Source of the DNA: Gemmatimonadota bacterium
Lineage (GTDB): Bacteria; Gemmatimonadota; Gemmatimonadetes; Gemmatimonadales; GWC2-71-9
Direction: 5' to 3'
DNA length: 25,047 bases
NCBI GenBank assembly: GCA_027294815.1
Contig: JAPULP010000035.1
Location: 1-25,047 of the forward strand
The position numbers and the translations under genes were made by a program. The notes under the pieces are model-generated. The model was given only the letters and a program-made list of their open reading frames with translations, was not told the origin of the DNA and did no database searches. Below, piece by piece: positions 16,098 through 23,181 of this stretch (the first letter of the stretch is position 1; the number at the start of each line of letters is the position of its first letter).

Positions 16098-17705
16098 ATG
16101 GCAACACCCGCCGACGTGCTTTCGGCGCTCCGTGAGCTTGCCAATGCCAAGCAGCTCGATGGGGGCGAACTCGTCGACCTGTTGCAGGACGGTATCCAGG
16201 CCGCCTTGCAACGGAGGTATGGTCCGACCGTCAATGCCGAGATTGAGATCGACGAGATCAAAGGCATCATCAAAGTGACGGTGTTGCGGCGGGTGATCGA
16301 AGAGGTGGAAGACCCGGCGTCACAGATCAGTCTCGAGGAGGCACGTTGGGAGGATCCCGACTTCCAAGTCGGCGAGGTATTGGAAGAAGAGGTGCCGTTC
16401 GAGGACTTCGGGCGTTCGGCGGTGCAGGCAGCGAAGCAACGCATCATCCAGCGCGTGCGTGAAGGCGAACGCTCGCGCATTCGCGAGGAGTTCTCGGGAC
16501 AGGTCGGAGAGTTGCTGTCCGGGGAAATCCAGCAGATAGACCGCGGCAAGCTGGTCATCATGCTGAACCAGTTTCGCGAAGCCGAGGCCATTGTTCCATA
16601 CCGGGAGCAAAACCGACGCGAACATTTCCATCAGGGTGACACAATTCGCGCCGTCCTCAAACGGCTAGAAGAAACACCACGCGGACCACGCTTGATCCTC
16701 TCGAGAGCAGATGCGGCGTTTGTGAGCGCGCTTTTTTACCTCGAGGTGCCGGAGATTCAGCAGGGCATCGTCGACGTCCGTTCCGCGGCGCGCGAGGTCG
16801 GAGCCCGAACAAAGATCGCCGTGGCCAGTAAGGACGACTCGGTCGATCCGGTTGGCGCGTGTGTCGGATTGAAGGGCAGCCGCGTGCAGGCTGTGGTCAA
16901 CGAACTCGGCGGAGAACGGATCGACATCGTACCCTGGTCACCGGATCCGGAGCGTTTTGCTCGCATGGCCTTGGCTCCTGCGCGGGTCTCGCGCGTGTTC
17001 TTCGATTCGGAGGCCGGAGCCATTCAGGCCGTCGTCGACGAAGACCAACTGTCTCTCGCGATTGGAAAACACGGCCAAAACGTCCGGTTGGCTTCGGAAC
17101 TCACAGGATGGAAAATCGATCTCTTCTCCAGCAGGGAATGGGTGGATCGCGGCGGAGAGGGACCGGTCTTTGCGCCGTTGGAGCCGGCGGAAGATCTGGT
17201 CGCGGACGTGGAGTTGAGCGAGCTGAAAGGGTTCCCTCCTGAACTGGTCCAGACACTGCAAACCGCGGGTTTCCAGTCCTTGCGCGATATTCTCGATCTC
17301 GAACGGGCCGACGTGTTGGCTATCGATGGCATGAGCGACGAACATGTCGACATTCTGATGGGCTTTCTGTCGGAGGTAACAGAGGAAAACGTCCCGGCGC
17401 CAGAAGACGGGATTGGGGCCGACGCGGCGGTTGAGGCGCCCGCGGAAGACGCGGCGGTTGAGACGCCGGCGGAAGACGCGGCCGTTGAGACGGCGGCGGA
17501 CGACGCGGCGGCGGCGGCACCGGCGGACAACGCGGCGGAAGCCGAACCGGCAGAGATGGACGCGCCCAACCCTCCGGCCGACGACGTTGTGGACGAGGTG
17601 GAGAGCGAGGCGGCGGGCGAAGCCGAAGCGACCGCGGAGGACGACGCAGCGCCGGAGACGACGGAAGAGTCCGACACGGAGCCGGAACCGACCCCAGCGG
17701 CCTGA
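16098..17705 (+). CDS. nusA: Transcription termination/antitermination factor NusA
   Basis: A 535-residue RNA-polymerase-binding factor controlling pausing, termination and antitermination. Domain order is the N-terminal polymerase-binding domain (about 1-128), S1 (about 135-205, around GEIQQIDRGKLVIML), KH1 (about 230-290, with DPVGACVGLKGSRVQAVVNELGGERIDIV), KH2 (about 295-350, with LSLAIGKHGQNVRLA) and one helix-hairpin-helix domain resembling the acidic repeats of E. coli NusA (about 368-428, ELSELKGFPPELVQTLQTAG). The final 105 residues are an acidic, Ala/Glu/Pro-rich low-complexity tail built partly from 9-residue repeats. ATG at 16098 has GAAGGAG five bases upstream. The stop shares one base with ylxQ (TGATG). 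Confidence 0.97.
   Translation: MATPADVLSALRELANAKQLDGGELVDLLQDGIQAALQRRYGPTVNAEIEIDEIKGIIKVTVLRRVIEEVEDPASQISLEEARWEDPDFQVGEVLEEEVPFEDFGRSAVQAAKQRIIQRVREGERSRIREEFSGQVGELLSGEIQQIDRGKLVIMLNQFREAEAIVPYREQNRREHFHQGDTIRAVLKRLEETPRGPRLILSRADAAFVSALFYLEVPEIQQGIVDVRSAAREVGARTKIAVASKDDSVDPVGACVGLKGSRVQAVVNELGGERIDIVPWSPDPERFARMALAPARVSRVFFDSEAGAIQAVVDEDQLSLAIGKHGQNVRLASELTGWKIDLFSSREWVDRGGEGPVFAPLEPAEDLVADVELSELKGFPPELVQTLQTAGFQSLRDILDLERADVLAIDGMSDEHVDILMGFLSEVTEENVPAPEDGIGADAAVEAPAEDAAVETPAEDAAVETAADDAAAAAPADNAAEAEPAEMDAPNPPADDVVDEVESEAAGEAEATAEDDAAPETTEESDTEPEPTPAA
17421..17555 (+). repeat. 27-bp in-frame tandem repeat in the NusA tail
   Basis: Five consecutive 27-base units encode DAAVEAPAE, DAAVETPAE, DAAVETAAD, DAAAAAPAD and the degenerate NAAEAEPAE. 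The first two or three are nearly identical in DNA (starting GACGCGGCGGTTGAG), which points to recent slippage or unequal exchange; later units decay. The array keeps the frame and adds negative charge. Copy number may vary between strains. Confidence 0.85.
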
Positions 17706-18016
17706 TGGCAGGCGGGCCCTTGGGCCTTTTGGGTTTGGGCATGCGGGCCGGATCCGTGGTCGTAGGGACGGGTGGGGTGCGAGCGGCACTTCAACGTGAC
17801 GAGTTAGCGCTCGTCATGGTGGCAAACGATCGCAGCTCGCGCACGGAAGAAAAAGTGCTTCGCCTCGCTCGGGCGAGGGGAGTACCATTAGTTGTTGGAC
17901 CAAGTGCAGATGATTTGGGACGTTCCGTCGGTCGTGGATCGGTCCAGGCGGTGGGTGTTCGCGACGCCAAGTTGGCGACGGGCATCCGAGATCAAGCCAC
18001 AGACGACGGACTGTAG
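17705..18016 (+). CDS. ylxQ: L7Ae/L30e-family RNA-binding protein YlxQ
   Basis: A 103-residue protein of the ribosomal L7Ae/L30e/Gadd45 fold. The pattern GLGMRAGSVVVGTGGVRAAL, then LALVMVANDRSS, VPLVVGPSADDLGRSVGRG and a final VRDAKLATGI matches bacterial YlxQ, a predicted kink-turn RNA binder. It sits between nusA and infB as in Bacillus. The usual ylxR gene that precedes it in many genomes is absent: nusA and this gene overlap by one base (TGATG). Its stop codon overlaps the infB Shine-Dalgarno. Cellular role is not established. Confidence 0.85.
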   Translation: MAGGPLGLLGLGMRAGSVVVGTGGVRAALQRDELALVMVANDRSSRTEEKVLRLARARGVPLVVGPSADDLGRSVGRGSVQAVGVRDAKLATGIRDQATDDGL

Positions 18017-18026
18017 GAGGCTCTAG

Positions 18027-20726
18027 GTGTCGAAGACGCGAATACACGATCTCGCGGCAGAATTCAGCATTCCGACCGAGCAGCTATTGAAGCTGCTGGC
18101 CGAGATGGAGATTCACGTTCGCAGTCACCTGTCGGCACTCGACGCCGGGCAGGTCGCACTCGTCCGTGCCCGCTGGGAGCGCGAAAAGAGGAAGCGCGCC
18201 CAGCCGGCTACGACGACGCGCCGTCGTCGCGCCACCAAGAAAACAACGACGCGGAAAACGGCCGAGAAGGAGCCGACCCCGTCCCGGCCCAAGCGCCGGC
18301 GCCGAACGGCCGCAGAGGTAGAGGCCAAAGCCGATCAGCTGGCCGCCGAAGAGGCAGAACGTGCCCAATTGGTCGAACCCACCATGGCCGTACCGCCGAT
18401 CGATCCCGCCGAGCCCAAGCCCAGCCTCGAGGAGCGCGCGGCGGCCTTGTTCGGCGAAGAGGCAAAAGAGCCGGCGGAACAAACTCCCGGGGCCGTAGCG
18501 GTACCCGAAGTCGGGGCTCCAGCCGCACAGGCCGAGCCGGCGGCGCCAAGCCACGCACCCGAGCCGGCTCTCAAACCGGTGGCGGAAGACGCGCGGCCGA
18601 CGCCGGTCACGAGTGGGTTGCGTCCGGTCGCATCGGCGGCACCGAAAGGGAAAACGCCCACGAGGGCGGCACCGCGCCCCGGGGCGGGACCGCGCCCGGT
18701 CGCTTCTGCCGCTCCTCGTCCCGCACCTACGGAAGACCGGCGCCCGGATCGCGATCGCAAGAAACGCAAGAGGACCAAACGGACCCAAGTCGACCAGCAG
18801 GCCGTGCAGGCCAACATCAGTCGTACACTGGCAAGCTTGCGGGGATCGGCACAGAAGAAGAGCCCGCGCCGCCGAGGTGACGAACCGACCTTCCGAGAGA
18901 TCCAAGAGCAACGCCGGGCCGAAGAGAAGGAGCGTGAAAAGACGCTCATTCGTGTCAACGAGTACGTCACCGTGTCGGAGTTGGCCGGGATGTTGAACGT
19001 GACCCCGACGGAGATCGTGGGGTTCTGCTTCAAAGAACTCCGCATGATGGTGACGGTGAATCAGCGGCTCGATTTCGACCAGATCGAAATTATTGCCAGC
19101 GAGTTCGATTACGAAGCCGTGCTCGAAGAGGAATACAGCCCGGGTACGACGGAGGAAGCAATAGAGGACAGCCCCGAAGATCTCGAGCAGCGCCCGCCGG
19201 TTGTGACGGTCATGGGGCACGTCGACCACGGGAAGACGTCGTTGTTGGATTACATCCGCAAGACGAACGTCACCACCGGCGAGGCCGGGGGCATTACGCA
19301 GCACATCGGCGCCTATCATGTCGACGTTGGCGGCGGGCGCGGCATCACGTTCCTCGACACACCGGGCCACGAAGCGTTCACCGCCATGCGGGCCCGGGGT
19401 GCTCAAGTCACCGACATCGTGGTACTAGTGGTCGCGGCGGACGACCAAGTCATGCCACAGACGATCGAAGCCATCAGCCACGCCAGGAACGCCGGCGTCC
19501 CGATCGTGGTCGCCATCAACAAGATCGACCTTCCGAGCGCCAACATCGAGAAAGTCAAGCAAGACTTGCTCCAGCACGAGGTTGTTCTCGAAGAGTTCGG
19601 CGGAGAAACGATCTCTTCAGCGATTTCGGCCAAGACAGGCGAAGGTGTGAGTGACGTGCTGGAAAAGATCTTGCTGCAAGCCGACGTACTCGACAAGAAA
19701 GCGAATCCAAATCGGCCCGCGGTCGGCATTGTAGTGGAGAGTACGCTCGACCCCGGGAAGGGACCCGTGGCGACCGTCCTGGTGCAACACGGAACGCTGC
19801 GAACCGGAAACGACTTTACTTGCGGCCACCTGGCCGGACGCGTTCGCGCCATGTTCGACGAACGCGGTGTAGCGACGAAGGAGGCCGGCCCCTCGATTCC
19901 GGTTCGGGTAATCGGATTCAACGAGGTCCCGGTTGCGGGAGACACCTTGGCCGTCGTGGCCACTGCCGCCGAGGCGCGTGAAATTGCCCAAAAACGGCAA
20001 CGTCTCCATCGCGAGGCTGCGCACCGGCGTACGTCGCGCGGCGTCAGCCTCGAGGACCTCTCGAGGCAACTCGAGGCCGGCAAGGTCCAGGCGCTAAAGA
20101 TCATCATCAAAGCCGACCAGGGCGGACCGGCTGAGGCGTTGGCCGACTCATTCGCCAACTTGTCCACCGACGAAGTACGGGTCGAAGTCATCCATCGCGG
20201 TATCGGGGCGATCACCGAGAGCGACGTGCTCTTTGCCAAAGCATCCGATGCCATCATCGTCGGTTTCCACGTCCGACCCGACGCAAATGCCAGAAGCGTC
20301 ATCGACCGCGAGCGGATCGACGTTCGTACCTACCGCGTCATCTACGAAGCCGTGGAAGACGTACGATTGGCGCTCGAAGGGTTGTTGCCACCGGAACAAC
20401 GAGAGGTCGTGCTCGGCGACGCCGAAGTGCTCCAGATATTCAAAATCTCGAAGATCGGAACGATCGCTGGTTGCATCATGCGCAACGGCATCATTCGGCG
20501 GAGCGCGAAGATTCGCGTCATGCGAGACGGCGTGGAGGTGTACAACGGGATGCTCTCGAGCTTGAAGCGGTTCAAGGAAGACGTCCGCGAGGTCAAGGAA
20601 GGATTGGAGTGCGGCATGGGCGTCGAGAACTTCAACGATATCAAAGTAGGTGACAGGTTGGAGGCGTACACCGTCGAGGAGATTGCGAGGACCCTCGAAA
20701 CCGCCGGAGCCTCCAAGGACGAATAG
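18027..20726 (+). CDS. infB: Translation initiation factor IF-2
   Basis: An 899-residue GTPase that places initiator tRNA on the 30S subunit and drives subunit joining. Domain order is an IF2-N domain (1-50, MSKTRIHDLAAEFSIPTEQL), a long Lys/Arg then Ala/Pro/Glu-rich linker (about 55-290), a second IF2-N-like domain (about 308-355, VNEYVTVSELAGMLNVTP), and the G domain with GHVDHGKT at 397-404, GGITQHIG, DTPGHE, NKID (about 498) and SAK. Domains II, III and C2 follow. GTG at 18027 is supported by AGGAGG six bases upstream (18015-18020). Internal start sites giving shorter isoforms, known in E. coli, cannot be judged here. The stop is one base before ylxP. Confidence 0.97.
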   Translation: MSKTRIHDLAAEFSIPTEQLLKLLAEMEIHVRSHLSALDAGQVALVRARWEREKRKRAQPATTTRRRRATKKTTTRKTAEKEPTPSRPKRRRRTAAEVEAKADQLAAEEAERAQLVEPTMAVPPIDPAEPKPSLEERAAALFGEEAKEPAEQTPGAVAVPEVGAPAAQAEPAAPSHAPEPALKPVAEDARPTPVTSGLRPVASAAPKGKTPTRAAPRPGAGPRPVASAAPRPAPTEDRRPDRDRKKRKRTKRTQVDQQAVQANISRTLASLRGSAQKKSPRRRGDEPTFREIQEQRRAEEKEREKTLIRVNEYVTVSELAGMLNVTPTEIVGFCFKELRMMVTVNQRLDFDQIEIIASEFDYEAVLEEEYSPGTTEEAIEDSPEDLEQRPPVVTVMGHVDHGKTSLLDYIRKTNVTTGEAGGITQHIGAYHVDVGGGRGITFLDTPGHEAFTAMRARGAQVTDIVVLVVAADDQVMPQTIEAISHARNAGVPIVVAINKIDLPSANIEKVKQDLLQHEVVLEEFGGETISSAISAKTGEGVSDVLEKILLQADVLDKKANPNRPAVGIVVESTLDPGKGPVATVLVQHGTLRTGNDFTCGHLAGRVRAMFDERGVATKEAGPSIPVRVIGFNEVPVAGDTLAVVATAAEAREIAQKRQRLHREAAHRRTSRGVSLEDLSRQLEAGKVQALKIIIKADQGGPAEALADSFANLSTDEVRVEVIHRGIGAITESDVLFAKASDAIIVGFHVRPDANARSVIDRERIDVRTYRVIYEAVEDVRLALEGLLPPEQREVVLGDAEVLQIFKISKIGTIAGCIMRNGIIRRSAKIRVMRDGVEVYNGMLSSLKRFKEDVREVKEGLECGMGVENFNDIKVGDRLEAYTVEEIARTLETAGASKDE

Positions 20727-20727
20727 C

Positions 20728-21009
20728 GTGGTCGTCGGGCTCGTCACGTGGGAACTCCACCTCAACGGTTGCCAGTCGCTCAAAGACAAACGCCGGATCA
20801 TGAAGAGCTTGAAGGATCGGTTGCACAACCGGTTCAACGTCTCCGTCGCAGAAACAAACCATCAAGACCGCTGGCAACGAGCGGAGTTGTCGTGCTGCGT
20901 CGTCACCACCGACAAGAAGCACGCCCAATCCGTGTTGAGTGCCGCCGATGGCCTGGTGGGACACGAACCATTGGCTCGAGTGATCGACTCGCAGGTGAGT
21001 TGGCTATGA
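20728..21009 (+). CDS. ylxP: DUF503 family protein YlxP
   Basis: A 93-residue DUF503 protein. The pattern VVVGLVTWELHLNGCQSLKDKRRIMKSL, then NRFNVSVAET, DRWQRAELSCCVVTTDKKHA is characteristic. In Bacillus subtilis this family (YlxP) also lies between infB and rbfA, and it has been linked to small-subunit assembly. GTG at 20728 is one base after the infB stop and begins the first beta-strand, so the longer reading upstream inside infB is rejected. The stop overlaps the rbfA start (ATGA). Confidence 0.9.
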   Translation: MVVGLVTWELHLNGCQSLKDKRRIMKSLKDRLHNRFNVSVAETNHQDRWQRAELSCCVVTTDKKHAQSVLSAADGLVGHEPLARVIDSQVSWL

Positions 21010-21371
21010 AATCTCGGGGAAGTCATCGACAGGAACGGGTGGCGACACTCATCCAGCAGATTCTGGGTCGAGCCCTCACCACGCGCATCAAAGATCCACG
21101 GGTCGGTTTCGTTACGGTGACCAGCGTGTCGGTCTCAAGAGACCTGTCGCATGCAACGGCACGCGTGAGCGTCATGGGAGACGATCAGAAAAAAGCAGAT
21201 GCTCTCGCTGGCCTGCAGCACGCCAGTGGGTACCTTCGCTCCGTGCTGGCACAATCGACGGATTTGCGAACGACGCCCGAACTACACTTCGTCATCGATC
21301 ACGGACTCGAGCACGCGCGTCGTATCGACCAACTACTGTCCCAAGTCGATCAAGAAGACTCGCAATCCTGA
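21006..21371 (+). CDS. rbfA: Ribosome-binding factor A
   Basis: A 121-residue KH-type 30S maturation factor that helps form helix 1 of 16S rRNA. Family segments are RQERVATLIQQILGRAL, IKDPRVGFVTVTSVSVSRDLSHATARVSVMG, LQHASGYLRSVLAQ and TPELHFVIDHGLEHARRIDQLL. ATG at 21006 is inside an ATGA overlap with ylxP; longer upstream reading (to 20748) is a shadow of ylxP. Its stop TGA (21369-21371) overlaps the inferred CTG start of truB. Confidence 0.95.
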   Translation: MKSRGSHRQERVATLIQQILGRALTTRIKDPRVGFVTVTSVSVSRDLSHATARVSVMGDDQKKADALAGLQHASGYLRSVLAQSTDLRTTPELHFVIDHGLEHARRIDQLLSQVDQEDSQS

Positions 21372-22222
21372 ACGACGGCTATCTACTCATCGACAAGGCC
21401 GTGGGCCCCACGTCGCACGACGTGGTGGCCGCGGTGCGGCGTGCGATCGGGGTGCAGCGGGTGGGACACACCGGCACACTCGACCCGTTCGCGTCCGGCC
21501 TGCTGCTCATTCTCGTGGGCCGCGCTACGCGATTGGCGCAGTACCTCGTCGGACTGGCGAAGCGATACACCGGCGTCATTACACTCGGCACAACCACGAA
21601 CTCGTGCGACCGCACCGGCGAGGTTACCCAAACGAGTGATCTGTGGAAAACGTTGACGTCGCAGGACGTCGAACGAGTAATCGCCGGGTTGAACGGGCCG
21701 CAACGTCAACGTCCACCTGCATTGTCCGCCAAAAAGATCGGTGGGCAGCGCGCGTATAAGCTCGCGCGCCAGGGGAAATCCCCGGAGATCCCCTATCAAC
21801 AGGTAGATATCTTTTCGTTTACCATGACGGCAATGCGGGGGGAGCAGGTGGAATTCGATGCTCTGGTAAGCAGCGGTACCTATATCCGGTCGCTCGGCCG
21901 CGATCTCGGCGAGCAGCTAGGGTGTGGTGCCCACCTTGCAGAGCTGAGGCGAACGGCGGTTGGCCCGTTCGAAATCCGAGACGCTGTCGAGGTCGACGAC
22001 ACACTTACCATCGACCGCTTGCGCCCGGCACGCGAAGTCGTGGCCCACCTACCGACGGTCCCGCTCGAGGGAGCTCAGCGCCAATCCGTATGCCACGGAC
22101 GCCCCATCACCACACCGGAGGCTTTTTCAGGAACCGTCGCACTGGTGGACGGCGATGAATTGGTCGCGGTAGCCGAAGCGGACGGCACGCAAATCCAGCC
22201 GAAAGTCGTGTTGGCAGGATGA
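21368..22222 (+). CDS. truB: tRNA pseudouridine-55 synthase, probable CTG start
   Basis: TruB makes pseudouridine 55 in the T-arm of tRNAs. The 284-residue protein reads NDGYLLIDKAVGPTSHDVV at its start, then GHTGTLDPFASGLLLILVG with catalytic Asp39 (21482-21484), TLGTTTNSCDRTGEV, RPPALSAKKIGGQRAYKLAR and SGTYIRSLGRDLGEQLG. The conserved N-terminus lies upstream of the first ATG/GTG/TTG in frame (GTG 21401, which would cut off LNDGYLLIDKA). The only fitting start is CTG at 21368, in a CTGA overlap with the rbfA stop that mirrors the ATGA/GTGA junctions elsewhere. The C-terminus (about 230-284) resembles a PUA-like tail. Stop overlaps ribF (ATGA). Confidence 0.95.
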   Translation: MNDGYLLIDKAVGPTSHDVVAAVRRAIGVQRVGHTGTLDPFASGLLLILVGRATRLAQYLVGLAKRYTGVITLGTTTNSCDRTGEVTQTSDLWKTLTSQDVERVIAGLNGPQRQRPPALSAKKIGGQRAYKLARQGKSPEIPYQQVDIFSFTMTAMRGEQVEFDALVSSGTYIRSLGRDLGEQLGCGAHLAELRRTAVGPFEIRDAVEVDDTLTIDRLRPAREVVAHLPTVPLEGAQRQSVCHGRPITTPEAFSGTVALVDGDELVAVAEADGTQIQPKVVLAG

Positions 22223-23181
22223 GCGGCACACCGAAACCGCGGGGCGGGGAGCGGGGCTCGGTCGTCACCGTCGGTACGTTCGACGGCGTCCACCTGGGCC
22301 ATTGGGCGGTGTTGCGCGAAATCGCAGCGCGCGCCAAGCGTGATAATCGGCGCAGCGTGTTGGTCACCTTCGTGCCCCACCCCCTCGAGATCGTGAACCC
22401 GCAAGCAGCGCCCCAGTTGCTCACGGTCGGTGACGAGCGTTTGGAGATTCTGGCGCAGGGAGAGCTCGACCTGATCGTCTTCCTTTCTTTTACCAAGAGG
22501 CTCTCGCAGTACTCTCCCGAAGCTTTCGTTCGCCTGCTCATCGAGCGGTTCCAGATGCAAGAGCTGGTGATCGGGCACGACCACGGGTTTGGCCGCGGAC
22601 GCTCCGGTGATGAAAGTTTGCTGCGGGAGCTGGGCAAGAAGCTCGGCTTCGAGGTAGACGTCGTGGGCGCTGTCTCCGTGTCGTCACGCCCCGCCTCGTC
22701 CACCCTGGTGCGGCGGGCGGTGGCTGGTGGCGATCTCGACACGGCCGAAGAGCTGCTCGGGCGGCCCTACTCCATAACGGCACCGGTGGTCCGCGGGAAG
22801 GCTCGCGGTCGCCAACTCGGATACCGAACCATCAACCTCGAAGTCACCGATCCGAGGAAGCTCTTGCCCCCGGATGGGGTATACGCTGTGCGGGCAGAAT
22901 GGCGGGATGGGGCGGCGGGGGGAATGATGCACCAGGGCCCCCGACCCACGTTTGGTGAACAGGACCGGACGTTGGAGGCCCATCTCTTCGGCGTGGATGT
23001 GGAGTTGTACGACGTCCCGGTGAAGATCTCCTGGGTGAAAAGGCTCCGAGACGTGATGAACTTTCCCGACACCAAAGCTTTAGAGGCCCAGCTGGCTCGA
23101 GACCTCCAGGCCGCCGAAACTGCGTTGACAGGGTCCCGTGGGACCGCTACTTATCCAAGTTCTTCAGCTGTGGGCTGTTAG
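22219..23181 (+). CDS. ribF: Bifunctional riboflavin kinase / FAD synthetase
   Basis: A 320-residue enzyme that phosphorylates riboflavin to FMN and adenylates FMN to FAD. The N-terminal nucleotidyltransferase domain has TVGTFDGVHLGHWAVL, TFVPHPLEIV, GHDHGFGRGRSGD and VSSRPASSTLVRRAV. The C-terminal kinase domain has PYSITAPVVRGKARGRQLGYRTINLE, PPDGVYAV, GPRPTFGE and LEAHLFGVDVELYDVPVKISWVKRLRD. The ATG at 22219 overlaps truB (ATGA). The stop TAG shares its G with a GTG start for secD. The truB-ribF order is the common one. Confidence 0.95.
   Translation: MSGTPKPRGGERGSVVTVGTFDGVHLGHWAVLREIAARAKRDNRRSVLVTFVPHPLEIVNPQAAPQLLTVGDERLEILAQGELDLIVFLSFTKRLSQYSPEAFVRLLIERFQMQELVIGHDHGFGRGRSGDESLLRELGKKLGFEVDVVGAVSVSSRPASSTLVRRAVAGGDLDTAEELLGRPYSITAPVVRGKARGRQLGYRTINLEVTDPRKLLPPDGVYAVRAEWRDGAAGGMMHQGPRPTFGEQDRTLEAHLFGVDVELYDVPVKISWVKRLRDVMNFPDTKALEAQLARDLQAAETALTGSRGTATYPSSSAVGC

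Noticed and set aside
15695..16591. A 298-residue minus-strand open frame across rimP and nusA
   Set aside because: Ser/Arg-rich antisense reading with no domain; the plus-strand genes are certain.
16938..17794. Long minus-strand frames (283 and 256 residues) opposite the NusA tail
   Set aside because: They are products of the 27-bp repeat and the Ala/Glu codons read backwards, giving Ser/Ala or Arg runs.
18084..19406. A 440-residue open frame on the minus strand opposite infB
   Set aside because: It lies wholly opposite the IF-2 linker and G domain, has Arg/Gly/His-rich composition and no recognisable domain. It is a shadow of GC-rich codon use.
21401..22222. GTG at 21401 as the truB start
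   Set aside because: It would remove the conserved LLIDKA part of the TruB N-terminus; CTG at 21368 fits better.
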